The notes beneath the pieces were generated by a model. That model worked only from the letters and a program-made list of their open reading frames with translations, did no database searches and had not been told where the DNA came from. Source: an uncultured bacterium (GTDB taxonomy: Bacteria; Planctomycetota; Phycisphaerae; Phycisphaerales; SM1A02). Taken from it: a stretch of DNA of 64,000 bases. The position numbers were made by a program, and so were the translations under genes. The stretch is from positions 62,001-126,000 of the forward strand of contig CAIXJC010000015.1 in assembly GCA_903919715.1 (NCBI GenBank), read 5' to 3'. Below are positions 18,463-27,370 of this stretch, piece by piece. Every line of letters starts with the position of its first letter. Position 1 is the stretch's first letter.

Positions 18463-19415
18463 TTCGTAAAATTCCTATTGTTATTGCTTCACTCATCGTC
18501 CTCGTGTTGGTGTTGTTCAACACGACATACTCCGTCAGCTTTCACGAGATCGCGGTCTTAACGCGGTTTGGAAAGCCAGCAGGAATTCAACGCGACGCTG
18601 GTTTGCATTTAAAAGCACCGCTTTTTATTGATCAAGTGGCGAAGCTCGATACTCGACTGCAGTTCATTGAAAGTCCATTGGAGACAGTCCTCACTAAGGA
18701 CGGCCAACAGGTTCTTGTGCAGGCGTATCTCTTGTGGCGAGTTGAAGAGTCAGGCGATGCGCCGCTTCAATTTTTCGTTTCCTATGGCACTCTTGAGGCA
18801 GCAGGAAAGGAACTTGAAACACGAATTCAGGGAGCAGTCCGTTCGCTTGGTGGTTACAACTTCAGCGAACTCATCGGACAAGGAAGCAAGATTGCCGAGG
18901 CCGAAACTGGAATCCTGACAGATCTCCGTGCGACCAAATTGGTTGGGATCGATCCTGTCAGCGTTGGAATTTCTCAGATTGTCCTGCCGCCCAAGACAAC
19001 CGTTGCAGTTCTGCGCCGCATGGCTGCAGTTCAGGAAACACTAGCGAATCTGGAAGAATCAAAGGGAAATTCCGAGGCGGAAGCGATCAAGAGTCAGGCG
19101 GCAAGTTCGGCCGACACGATTCGAAACTTTGCAGCGCAGTGGGCAGCGGAAATCGAAGCGCTTGGAAACGAAGAAGCCACCCGTTACTACCAATTGATGA
19201 AGCAGGAGGCTGACCTTGCGATTTTTCTCACATGGCTCGATACGCTCAAGGGGTCGCTCTCGGGAAGCACAACATTTGTGACGGATCTCAATCGAGCTCC
19301 ATTTCACTTGCTTGATCTTTCTGCCCCGAGTGGTGCAAGTGGTATTCCTCAACCAAAGAAGCCCTACGTAATAGAGGGAGCGCCAAGTGGCGCGACGGGC
19401 AAGGGGACTCCCTGA
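18459..19415 (+). CDS. SPFH (HflC-like) protein
   Basis: The 318-residue product starts with one membrane segment (IVIASLIVLVLVLFNTT) and then an SPFH domain: SVSFHEIAVLTRFGKPAGI, LHLKAPLFIDQVAKLDTRLQ and ESPLETVLTKDGQQVLVQAY. These follow the HflC order closely (the HflC hallmarks are EraivlrFGk and G.h.k.P). The helical C-terminal part has LEESKGNSEAEAIKSQAAS, the Ala/Glu-rich helix that assembles SPFH rings. Length and domain order match HflC. It lies between two HflK-like genes, with a 4-nt overlap upstream and 1 nt to the next start. Confidence 0.8.
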   Translation: MIRKIPIVIASLIVLVLVLFNTTYSVSFHEIAVLTRFGKPAGIQRDAGLHLKAPLFIDQVAKLDTRLQFIESPLETVLTKDGQQVLVQAYLLWRVEESGDAPLQFFVSYGTLEAAGKELETRIQGAVRSLGGYNFSELIGQGSKIAEAETGILTDLRATKLVGIDPVSVGISQIVLPPKTTVAVLRRMAAVQETLANLEESKGNSEAEAIKSQAASSADTIRNFAAQWAAEIEALGNEEATRYYQLMKQEADLAIFLTWLDTLKGSLSGSTTFVTDLNRAPFHLLDLSAPSGASGIPQPKKPYVIEGAPSGATGKGTP

Positions 19416-19416
19416 C

Positions 19417-20853
19417 ATGTCGAACAAGACGCCAGACTCTCCATTGCTCACACCCGATGACGGGAGTGTTCCATCGCACGCTGTGCGATTGGGCAAGAGT
19501 GCGACATTGGATGTTGGGGCGGAAGGAAATGACCGTGCCTCGATGCGCGAAGCGATGGATCCGGCAAACCAGAGCCTCGGTGAAGCTTTGCGTCTCTCGT
19601 ATCGTTTGCTTCAAGTTGCGATCGCTGGGTTGGTTGTGACGTTTCTCGTCTCGGGTTTTCAATCCATTCCCGAAGGCGTCACAGGCATTCGAACGATATT
19701 CGGGAGCGTTGCTGGAGAGCCTGGAAGCGAAGTTGTTGCGCCTGGTTTGCAACCATTTTGGCCGTATCCAGTCGGTGAATTCAGTACGGTTCAACAGCGT
19801 CAAAGCATTGATGTTCGGGACGCATTCTGGCCGTCACGTGCTCAAAAAGATGTCACCCTTGAAATGGCGACGGACTCTGCTGATACGGGGGACCCGATTC
19901 GCCCAGGTCGTGATGGTTCAGTGATCACTGCGGACGGAGACCTTGCGCATTTACAACTGTCGGTCGACTATTCCATTGTTGATCCCGTGGCGATGCTGAC
20001 GCAGATCGATGCTGAGAAGTCAGATGCGCTCGTGAGATCAGTCCTTCAAAGAGCGGTCGTGCAAACGGTCGCGCAGTACACGCTGCAGGATCTTCTGGAA
20101 CAGCGAGATACCCCAGCGCTCGATATTCGTCAGCGGATGCAGACATCACTCGATGAACTTCATGTTGGAATTCAGATCGGGGCGGTCGTCATTCTCGAAC
20201 GGACGGCGCCCCTTGCGGTGCGTGGAGCGCTTCGACGTGTGCAGACTGCTCGCGAAGATATGAAGACCAATTTGGAGCGGGCTCACCAGGCTGCCAATGC
20301 GAAACTCGTTGGTGCTGCCGGGCCAAACTATGGTGAGATCTTGGAGATGATTCACCAATACGAACTGCTATTGACATCCGGAAATCAAAGCGCTGCAGAC
20401 CAATGGTTGAAGACAATTGGAGAGCGATTCGAACAGCCCGACATCGGTGGTGAAGCATCTCGAATCATCATTCAAGCGAAGGCGTACCAGTCGACATTGG
20501 TGGCAACACTGGCGAAGGAGTCGCGCCGAGTGACCAGTTTGGCGGCTAGTTATAAGGAAAATCCCAGACAACTGGTCCAACAATTATGGTTGGATGCCGT
20601 CCGCCAATCAATCAGTCAAAGTGAAGTTGAAGTTTTTTCGGTACCCAACGAACTCGCTCGATATGTCATTCGGGTGAAGAGTTCGCCGGACATCATGCAG
20701 GCGCGGCGTGATGCGGAATTGGCCCGAAAGAAAATGGCTGCTGCGATGATTGGCGCTGAGCTCCCATCGTTTCAACTTGGAAGTAAGCAAATCATGATTG
20801 ATCGTCCAGGTCGTCGATTGGAAAAAACAGGCGACAAAGGATTTGGACGATAA
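19417..20853 (+). CDS. Third SPFH (HflK-like) protein
   Basis: The 478-residue product has a cytoplasmic N-terminus of about 60 residues, one membrane segment (LLQVAIAGLVVTFLVSGFQS) and a diverged SPFH domain: IPEGVTGIRTIFGSVAG, GLQPFWPYPVGEFSTVQQRQ, then LQLSVDYSIVDPVAMLTQID and VLQRAVVQTVAQYTLQDLL, the strand-helix pattern of HflK. A long helical region follows. The ATG at 19417 lies directly after the hflC-like stop; a start at 19387 would overlap it. With the two preceding genes this gives three SPFH proteins in one transcript, where most bacteria have an HflK-HflC pair. Confidence 0.75.
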   Translation: MSNKTPDSPLLTPDDGSVPSHAVRLGKSATLDVGAEGNDRASMREAMDPANQSLGEALRLSYRLLQVAIAGLVVTFLVSGFQSIPEGVTGIRTIFGSVAGEPGSEVVAPGLQPFWPYPVGEFSTVQQRQSIDVRDAFWPSRAQKDVTLEMATDSADTGDPIRPGRDGSVITADGDLAHLQLSVDYSIVDPVAMLTQIDAEKSDALVRSVLQRAVVQTVAQYTLQDLLEQRDTPALDIRQRMQTSLDELHVGIQIGAVVILERTAPLAVRGALRRVQTAREDMKTNLERAHQAANAKLVGAAGPNYGEILEMIHQYELLLTSGNQSAADQWLKTIGERFEQPDIGGEASRIIIQAKAYQSTLVATLAKESRRVTSLAASYKENPRQLVQQLWLDAVRQSISQSEVEVFSVPNELARYVIRVKSSPDIMQARRDAELARKKMAAAMIGAELPSFQLGSKQIMIDRPGRRLEKTGDKGFGR

Positions 20854-20868
20854 GAATTCGAGTGAATA

Positions 20869-22083
20869 ATGAGCCGAACGACCAATTCAGAATCAATGCG
20901 TCCGCTGGTTGAGGCCGAAGGTCTCGTCAAGGTTTTTGGAGACTTTTGGTTGAGATCCAAGGCTCGCGCCGTTGATGGAATCGATTTCGAAATTCGACCG
21001 CATGAGATTTTTGGATTGCTCGGTCCCAACGGATCTGGAAAGAGCACCACGATCAAGATGATTCTTGGGCTTCTACGGAAGAGCAAAGGCCGTTTGACCG
21101 TATTCGATCGTGATCCAACGGACGTTTCGATCAAAGCGAGAATCGGCTACCTGCCGGAAGAGTCGTACATGTATCGTTTTTTGAATCCTCAAGAGACCTT
21201 GGATTATTTTGGAAAACTATTCGGCATACCGCGGCAGATTCGTCGCCGGCGAACCGACGAATTGCTTGAAATGGTCGGTTTGGAAGGGGCGTCTCATCGA
21301 GCGGTTGGTGAATTTTCCAAGGGTATGGCTCGGCGACTTGGTCTTGCGCAGGCCTTGATCAATGATCCGGAATTTCTCATCCTGGATGAGCCAACATCTG
21401 GATTGGATCCGATTGGAACCCGCCAAGTGAAGGACCTACTCCTCGACCTTCGGCGTCGCGGTAAAACGATTCTTCTTTCATCGCATCTCTTGGCTGATGT
21501 CGAGGATGTTTGTGATCGTATGGTGGTGCTTTACGGCGGAAAAATTCGGGCTGCCGGGACTGCAGACGAACTTCTTTGTGATACCCAGCGAACAACGATA
21601 AATGTCCGTCGTCTTCGACCAGAAACGATTGCGAAAGTCGACGAACTACTCCGCAAAGAAGAAGGTGTCGCAATTGATCGGGTTGATGCTCCTCGCCAGA
21701 AACTCGAAGACCTCTTTATCCAAATTGTCGAAAAGGCGCGGTCGGAACAAGCATCAACGAGCGGTGCGAATCAAGGCGGAAAAACGGCGTCATTCCTGAT
21801 GCAAGGCGAGACGGGCGGCGTCGATGAATCTGGTTCAGCTGTGATCGCAGATTTGGAAAAGGCATCAAGCGTTCGTGCTGTTCAGCCAAGCGCTCCACCA
21901 TCTCAAGCCACAGTTCAGTCCGCCGAAATTGTTGCAGATCTACTCGAACCAAAACAAGTTCCCGTGCGAGAGCCCAAGCGGCCCGCAGATACAAAACGAC
22001 CCACGGATTCAAAATCAAGCGGAACAGTGGATAGATCTTTTATCGATGATCTCACCGATGGTGACTCGGAGAAGCGAGCGTGA
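20869..22083 (+). CDS. ABC transporter ATP-binding protein with a long C-terminal tail
   Basis: Residues 13-240 form the ATPase: Walker A LGPNGSGKST, Q-loop region IGYLPEE, a diverged signature EFSKGMARRLGLAQALI (SKGM in place of SGGQ, usual for ABC-2 exporters), Walker B FLILDEPTSGLDP, and the H-switch SSHLL. This pattern belongs to exporters that pair with ABC-2 permeases, and the next gene is such a permease with a GTGA overlap. After a second small domain to about 290 the product has about 110 residues rich in Ser, Ala, Pro, Lys and Asp, probably disordered and not needed for ATPase function. It could recruit the neighbouring SPFH proteins. Confidence 0.88.
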   Translation: MSRTTNSESMRPLVEAEGLVKVFGDFWLRSKARAVDGIDFEIRPHEIFGLLGPNGSGKSTTIKMILGLLRKSKGRLTVFDRDPTDVSIKARIGYLPEESYMYRFLNPQETLDYFGKLFGIPRQIRRRRTDELLEMVGLEGASHRAVGEFSKGMARRLGLAQALINDPEFLILDEPTSGLDPIGTRQVKDLLLDLRRRGKTILLSSHLLADVEDVCDRMVVLYGGKIRAAGTADELLCDTQRTTINVRRLRPETIAKVDELLRKEEGVAIDRVDAPRQKLEDLFIQIVEKARSEQASTSGANQGGKTASFLMQGETGGVDESGSAVIADLEKASSVRAVQPSAPPSQATVQSAEIVADLLEPKQVPVREPKRPADTKRPTDSKSSGTVDRSFIDDLTDGDSEKRA

Positions 22084-24116
22084 TTCGGATACGGGAGCGG
22101 CGTGAGCGTCTATCGGCATGGCAAGAAAAAACCAGAAGCCGTTGGATCTTGACGCTTCTGTTTCTCCTCTGCGGAGTCGGTCTATTTGGTCCATTGTGCT
22201 GGTCGTCGTATCAATATTCCCAACTCCGCGTGCGAATTGCAGCGGTGCTTTTGGAAGCAAATATTGCTGAACGAAATCCGATTGCGATGCAATTGATTGA
22301 GCGCGGAACCGTGACAGTGGACGGCGTAGAGATTGGCGGTACTCGCGTCCAATCCGTGGCTGATCAAATGTTTTCGCGGGACGGAAGGATTGGGGAACCA
22401 GACTACGCATCATCTTTTATCGCTGCGTCAGTTTCCCCAGGCTGGGCGCCGGTCAACATCATCGAGCGGCCTTGGGTTGTTGCAGCGATCTCACTTGGGT
22501 TGATTGGACTGACCATCCTTTCAGTCTGGGTCGGCATGGCGATCGAGTTGGTTCTCGTTGCCTTGGCAACAGGGGGAGCGATGACGCTCTTCTGGTTCAC
22601 GTCGCAGTTGGACTGGATCGTTGCGGTTGCGGGAATCGGGTTCCTGATCTTTGCTTTTCTTCTCTTAATGCGCGTCGCACTCGTTCTGCTCTCAGCGCCG
22701 CAGCAAGTCTTCGGAGTTGCGCACACATTGCTTCTCGAATCGCTACGGCAACGGATTTCAATCGGTTTCATCGGAGGTCTGCTTGTCGTCCTTCCGTTGA
22801 TTCCGCTTTGGATTGATCGTCGGGAGCCGCTGCGATATCAGGTGCAGACATTTATTGCGCGTGGAACTGGTCTCGTATTCGTCGTTGCCGCCTGTCTCAC
22901 GCTCTTTCTGTCCTGCGCAACGGTCGCATTCGAGATTCGAGACCGGCAAATTTGGAATGTCCTCACCAAGCCTGTTTCCCGTTTTCAGTATTTGATCGGA
23001 AAAATACTGGGACTGTCGGTGCTGAACGGAATCGTGCTCATCGTCGGAAGTTTCGCTGTGTTTGTCTATGTCCAACTCATGAGCACACGTTCCGCCACCG
23101 ACATACAGGATGCGGCAGCAGTGCAGAATCAAGTACTCGTTGCTCGAGAGATGGAACGTCCCACATACATTCCGATGGACCAAGAGAAGCTTCGTGAAAT
23201 TGTGAATTCATCGATCGAGAACGATTCGATCCTGCGTGGCGAAATCGCCGCTGGTACCAAGTCTGAGGTTGATGTTGCACGTGACATCCGCATGACGAAG
23301 ACATCGGAATTTATGACGGCTCAACGGACAATTGAAGCGGGCAAGAGTCGGACGTTTGAGTTTTCTGGACTCGAGGAAGCTCGGCGATCAGTCGCTCAAC
23401 CCGTATTGCGATACGCATTTCACATCGGGCGTGACAGTTCGCACGACCTCTTTCCAGTCCTTCTTTATTTCGGCGATCTGCCTCCGATTCAAGTGAATTA
23501 TGTCCCAGTCCAACGCAACGTAGTTGCAATTCCGGTTGAGGCAATTCGAGCGGATGGAACGCTGAGTGTCAAGATTTTGAATGGCGGAATCGCGCGCGAT
23601 GGGCAGATCTATCCTGCTGAATGGTCGATGAATTTTGAAGGAGACGGGCTTGAGGTACTCCACCGTGTTGGCGGATTCGAGGCGAATTTTTTCCGCGCAA
23701 TCTTGATTGATTGGGGCAAGCTGATTTTTATCGCAGCGCTCGGCGTTGCGGCTGCAAGCGTGCTCTCATTTCCAGTTGCAGTTTTGTTGGCTGTCACCAT
23801 CTTCGTCGCTGCCTCGATCTCTCCGTTTCTCGCGATGGCGCTAGAGAATTACACGGTCAGTCCAGACGCGGGAATCGCCGTTCAAATTTTCCAGTACTTC
23901 ATCCGAATGGTTGTCGGATTCGTTCAGTGGGCGCTCTCACCGTTCGCCGAGGTCGGGAGTTCAGCCAATCTTGTCGATGGACGCGTGATTTCATGGCGAG
24001 TGGTGTTTGGATCAATGGCGCTTGTCGGCGTTGCGTGGAGCCTTGTTGTTTTTAGCCTCGGACTCTTGTGCTTCAACAAGAAGGAAATCGCGATTTATAG
24101 CGGGGGCGACGGGTAA
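22080..24116 (+). CDS. ABC-2 type transporter permease with a large extracytoplasmic domain
   Basis: The 678-residue product has an N-terminal membrane segment (WILTLLFLLCGVGLFGPL), a group of segments near 135-215, another group with the ABC-2 coupling signature (VAFEIRDRQIWNVLTKPVSR then FQYLIGKILGL) near 275-330, an extracytoplasmic region of about 190 residues, and three C-terminal membrane segments. It starts at a GTG that overlaps the ATPase stop (GTGA), so ATPase and permease form one unit. The large loop after the coupling segment is longer than in most ABC-2 permeases and could bind a periplasmic partner. Confidence 0.8.
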   Translation: MIRIRERRERLSAWQEKTRSRWILTLLFLLCGVGLFGPLCWSSYQYSQLRVRIAAVLLEANIAERNPIAMQLIERGTVTVDGVEIGGTRVQSVADQMFSRDGRIGEPDYASSFIAASVSPGWAPVNIIERPWVVAAISLGLIGLTILSVWVGMAIELVLVALATGGAMTLFWFTSQLDWIVAVAGIGFLIFAFLLLMRVALVLLSAPQQVFGVAHTLLLESLRQRISIGFIGGLLVVLPLIPLWIDRREPLRYQVQTFIARGTGLVFVVAACLTLFLSCATVAFEIRDRQIWNVLTKPVSRFQYLIGKILGLSVLNGIVLIVGSFAVFVYVQLMSTRSATDIQDAAAVQNQVLVAREMERPTYIPMDQEKLREIVNSSIENDSILRGEIAAGTKSEVDVARDIRMTKTSEFMTAQRTIEAGKSRTFEFSGLEEARRSVAQPVLRYAFHIGRDSSHDLFPVLLYFGDLPPIQVNYVPVQRNVVAIPVEAIRADGTLSVKILNGGIARDGQIYPAEWSMNFEGDGLEVLHRVGGFEANFFRAILIDWGKLIFIAALGVAAASVLSFPVAVLLAVTIFVAASISPFLAMALENYTVSPDAGIAVQIFQYFIRMVVGFVQWALSPFAEVGSSANLVDGRVISWRVVFGSMALVGVAWSLVVFSLGLLCFNKKEIAIYSGGDG

Positions 24117-24119
24117 GCC

Positions 24120-26075
24120 ATGCGAGACCGTTTGATCCAACTCGCTTGCCTTCTCGTCGCAACCGTCGCAATCATTTTTGCTGGCCGCCTGTTGCCAAAC
24201 ATCCTTCGCGTCAGTGATGAACATAGTTTGCGTTACACCGATGTGTCGATCGAAGGCGCGCCACCGATCGTGGCACTGGGGACGGCGATCGGTGCACTGC
24301 GGGGAGTCATCGTCGATTACCTTTGGATCAAGACGAACATTCAAAAAGAGAAGGGGTTGTTTTACGAGGCGATGGCTGATGCGTCCCTCATCACGAAGTT
24401 ACAGCCACGATTTGGCGACGTCTGGGCATTTCAAGGTCACAACATGGCCTACAACATTTCGGTCATGACGGACACGCCTCGGGAACGATGGGAGTGGGTC
24501 CGAGCAGGAATTGATTTGGTTCGAGACGAAGGCCTTCGCTACAACCCAAATGATTTAATTCTGCATAAAGAACTCGCCTTCTGGCTTGCGCACAAGATCG
24601 ACGGGGTGTCGGACGATGCACACTTGTATTACAAACGCGAATTTGCTCGTGAGTGGCAGTTCCTGCTTGGGGTTCCGCCAGCGTCACATCAGGATCGGAT
24701 TGCATGGATCGCAGGAATTAAAGATGCGCCAGAGTCTCTGGAAGAATTGGAAATCAAGGAGCCTTCCGTCAAGTTGATGGTCGACCAACTGAAAGCAAGT
24801 CTCTCAGGATTCGACAGCAAATTCCAGTTTCGATTGGACCGAGATTTTCTACTCAATATCGGTCGTTGGCAGTCGGTGCAGAGCAGTCGTTACGCAAAGT
24901 TGCTTGGACTTGACGCGACTTTTCGGAAGAACGATCCAGTGTATTTAGCATTTGACTCAGTTTTTTCGAAGACAGAATCGAAGGATGCATTGGAGTTGTT
25001 TCTGCCGTTCCTGCGCAAGAAAGTTCTTCGCGAGGGCTTCAACATGGATCCAGCCTTGATGTGGGAATACACCCGCGAGTTCGGCCCATTCGATTGGCGG
25101 CATCCACAGTCTCACGCCTTCTATTGGGCACGCAAAGGTGCCACGACTGCTGCGAAACGCACAACGAATGTTGAAGACATTTACAAAGTCCTCAACAACG
25201 ACCGCTTGAACATTCAGGCGATGCAAGCGCTCGCACGCACAGGGTTGATGAGTTACGACCCGTTCAGCAATGACAATCCAGGACGATTGAACGATCCCCG
25301 CTGGATCAAAGCGATCGACATCTATTTCGGAGAGCTCTATCGAAAGCACTTTGGAACTCGAGGTGGAGGCGGTGACTCGTTCTGCGACTTCTATCAGAAC
25401 TTCATGTCGCAGGCAGTTCGAGAGTTGTACCGCTTTGGTGACTATGAGGGTGCGCAACTGATCCTCACGAAGCTTGATCACTTGTTTGGTCGAGGCGGAC
25501 TTATTCCAAACAACAAGTACGAAGCGAACCTTGAAACCTTCGTGCAAAATACGACATATGGTGAGTATGCCGGAGCCCCAGACGTCGCACGAAGTGACGT
25601 TTATGCGGCATTGACTCGTGGGTTTCGCGAAGGATTGTTGTTAGATCGCCCGAAAGTTCTCGAAGAGGCGCTCAAGTTTGCAAAGGACCTTACTGAATAT
25701 TTTCAGGGGAATCAGTATGCGGATTTCGTAAATAAATTTGGAGAACGGCGCATGGCCGATCTCCTTGGAAATCTTCGAAGCAGCGTCCAAGATGTATTTG
25801 CGAATGTGTTGATGGATCCTTCTCAGCCGCTCGTTGATCGTTTGACGATTTACAACCGTGCGAGCGAGCCTGAGCGTCGAATCGTCTACGACCTTGTGAA
25901 GGGGCCACTCGAGCAAGAATTTTCGATGGACCCGCTTTCGAAGCTTGCCCCCTTTGCGCAGTTGCTTCCTGAACCTCCTGGTATGGAAGCGTTCCGTCTT
26001 GCAGCTGCTGCCGATGCGGCAAAACGTGCTGCTGAAGGCGAAAGTTCGAAGCGTTCGACGGCGGAGAGCAAATGA
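24120..26075 (+). CDS. Large membrane-anchored protein of unknown function
   Basis: The 651-residue product has one N-terminal membrane segment (LIQLACLLVATVAIIFAGRLL) and a long, mostly helical remainder. Conserved-looking stretches include GTAIGALRGVIVDYLWIKTN, YEAMADASLITKLQPRFGDV and WAFQGHNMAYNISV, which read like TPR-type helical pairs. I do not recognise a named family. It lies 3 nt after the ABC-2 permease and overlaps the next gene by ATGA, so it belongs to the same transcript. A scaffold or periplasmic partner for the exporter is a reasonable guess; no catalytic motif is visible. Confidence 0.6.
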   Translation: MRDRLIQLACLLVATVAIIFAGRLLPNILRVSDEHSLRYTDVSIEGAPPIVALGTAIGALRGVIVDYLWIKTNIQKEKGLFYEAMADASLITKLQPRFGDVWAFQGHNMAYNISVMTDTPRERWEWVRAGIDLVRDEGLRYNPNDLILHKELAFWLAHKIDGVSDDAHLYYKREFAREWQFLLGVPPASHQDRIAWIAGIKDAPESLEELEIKEPSVKLMVDQLKASLSGFDSKFQFRLDRDFLLNIGRWQSVQSSRYAKLLGLDATFRKNDPVYLAFDSVFSKTESKDALELFLPFLRKKVLREGFNMDPALMWEYTREFGPFDWRHPQSHAFYWARKGATTAAKRTTNVEDIYKVLNNDRLNIQAMQALARTGLMSYDPFSNDNPGRLNDPRWIKAIDIYFGELYRKHFGTRGGGGDSFCDFYQNFMSQAVRELYRFGDYEGAQLILTKLDHLFGRGGLIPNNKYEANLETFVQNTTYGEYAGAPDVARSDVYAALTRGFREGLLLDRPKVLEEALKFAKDLTEYFQGNQYADFVNKFGERRMADLLGNLRSSVQDVFANVLMDPSQPLVDRLTIYNRASEPERRIVYDLVKGPLEQEFSMDPLSKLAPFAQLLPEPPGMEAFRLAAAADAAKRAAEGESSKRSTAESK

Positions 26076-26740
26076 TGTCGCGCCATATTCCACCAGCCAT
26101 TTTGGCAATCGGTCGTAACTATGCCGAGCATGCGAAAGAGATGGGTGGGGCGGTTCCGACGAACCCGATCATCTTCTTCAAGAATCCCGCGTCGATCAGC
26201 GCTGACGGAGACCCGATCATCATCCCTGCGATTTGCCGAGAGGGTGGTCCTCAGGTTGACTTTGAAGGCGAACTAGCTGTGATTCTTGCTCGTGATTGTC
26301 GTGAAGTTCGCGAAGGTGATGCGCTCGCAATGGTCGAGGGTTACGCCGTTGCCAATGATGTCAGTGCACGTTGGTGGCAAAATCAAGGGGCTGGCGGTCA
26401 GTTCAGCCGAGGAAAAAGCTTTGACACATTTTGCCCGATCAGCAAGATAACCCCCGCGAGCGATGTAAAGGATCCTCAGGCTCTGCGAATTCAAACAACG
26501 CTATCCGGCGAACTGATGCAGGACTCGTCAACTTCCAACATGATCTTTTCCGTGGCGCGACTCATCAGTGAGCTTTCGCGTGGCATGACTCTGTTGAAGG
26601 GAACGATCATCCTGACGGGATCGCCGCCTGGTGTTGGGCACGCACGCAAGCCACCGCGCTATCTTCGACAAGGCGACGTTGTTGAGATTTCGATTTCGTC
26701 GGTCGGATCAATTCGCAATCCGGTACTCGAAGAGCAGTGA
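26072..26740 (+). CDS. Fumarylacetoacetate hydrolase family protein
   Basis: The family contains hydrolases, decarboxylases and isomerases acting on diketo or oxaloacetate-like acids. The 222-residue product has the compact fold. [16 protein letters not shown] opens it, and [11 protein letters not shown] is the conserved substrate segment. The metal ligands are expected in [11 protein letters not shown] (two Glu) and the Asp of [24 protein letters not shown] is the C-terminal signature. This pattern fits the acylpyruvase (YcgM/FAHD1) branch, so acylpyruvate hydrolase or oxaloacetate decarboxylase activity is likely. The start overlaps the preceding stop by ATGA. Confidence 0.9.
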   Translation: MMSRHIPPAILAIGRNYAEHAKEMGGAVPTNPIIFFKNPASISADGDPIIIPAICREGGPQVDFEGELAVILARDCREVREGDALAMVEGYAVANDVSARWWQNQGAGGQFSRGKSFDTFCPISKITPASDVKDPQALRIQTTLSGELMQDSSTSNMIFSVARLISELSRGMTLLKGTIILTGSPPGVGHARKPPRYLRQGDVVEISISSVGSIRNPVLEEQ

Positions 26741-26979
26741 TTCCTCCGTCGTCTGTGAACCGATCGCTCGCTGCGCGATTCTGCATAGCAAGCATTCGTG
26801 GATATCAGTTGCTCCTCTCTCCAATCTTTGGAGGTCGATGCCGATTTCATCCATCTTGCTCGATCTATGCGGCGGAAGCGTTTGCTCGTCACGGTGCATG
26901 GAGCGGGGGATGGCTGACTCTGCGTCGCCTTGCCCGCTGTCATCCATGGGGCGGTTGTGGCGAGGATCCAGTTCCGTAA
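26737..26979 (+). CDS. yidD: Membrane protein insertion efficiency factor YidD
   Basis: YidD helps the YidC pathway insert inner-membrane proteins. The 80-residue product has the family order: [20 protein letters not shown], then the SCS.YA motif ([15 protein letters not shown]), [24 protein letters not shown]. The conserved cysteines are all present. It starts at a GTG overlapping the FAH-family stop (GTGA). It is usually found beside rnpA and yidC on one strand; here rnpA is adjacent but convergent, 13 nt away, and no yidC is visible. Confidence 0.95.
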   Translation: MIPPSSVNRSLAARFCIASIRGYQLLLSPIFGGRCRFHPSCSIYAAEAFARHGAWSGGWLTLRRLARCHPWGGCGEDPVP

Positions 26980-26992
26980 CTCTGCGTGCGAA

Positions 26993-27370
26993 TCATTCGG
27001 AGCGAGGATTGGGCAATTTGAATTGAATTGCCAACTTTTTCGTTTCTTCCCCGATCGCTTGCTTGTAATCCGCAAGCGGTCGATCTGGGTGAGATCTTGC
27101 GGAGACCACAATATCCATACCTGGTGCAATGTCAGCGCGAATCAAGCGAAAAGCCTCGCGGATCATTCGCTTGACACGAACTCGTCGGACTGCTTTTCCT
27201 ACGCGTGTTCCGATCGAGAGTCCCAACCTCGTCCGTCCGAGTTCATTCGGTGCAGCATGGACAATAATCCATCCGAGGTCGCGCCTCGCTCGACGAGCAA
27301 AGACATTCGCAAATTCAGCAGCAGATGTGATCCGAAAGGATGCGCCCGCTCGATGTGGCCTCGGTTTCAT
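26993..27370 (-). CDS. rnpA: Ribonuclease P protein component
   Basis: RnpA is the protein subunit of RNase P, which removes the 5' leader of tRNA precursors. The 125-residue product carries the RNA-binding signature GLSIGTRVGKAVRRVRVKRM followed by IREAFR, and DIVVSARSHPDRPLADY near the C-terminus. The family's RNR motif reads RRVRVKR here. The ATG overlaps the CLC stop (ATGA), so translation is probably coupled. rpmH, its usual upstream neighbour, is absent and replaced by a chloride channel gene. Confidence 0.93.
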   Translation of the reverse strand: MKPRPHRAGASFRITSAAEFANVFARRARRDLGWIIVHAAPNELGRTRLGLSIGTRVGKAVRRVRVKRMIREAFRLIRADIAPGMDIVVSARSHPDRPLADYKQAIGEETKKLAIQFKLPNPRSE

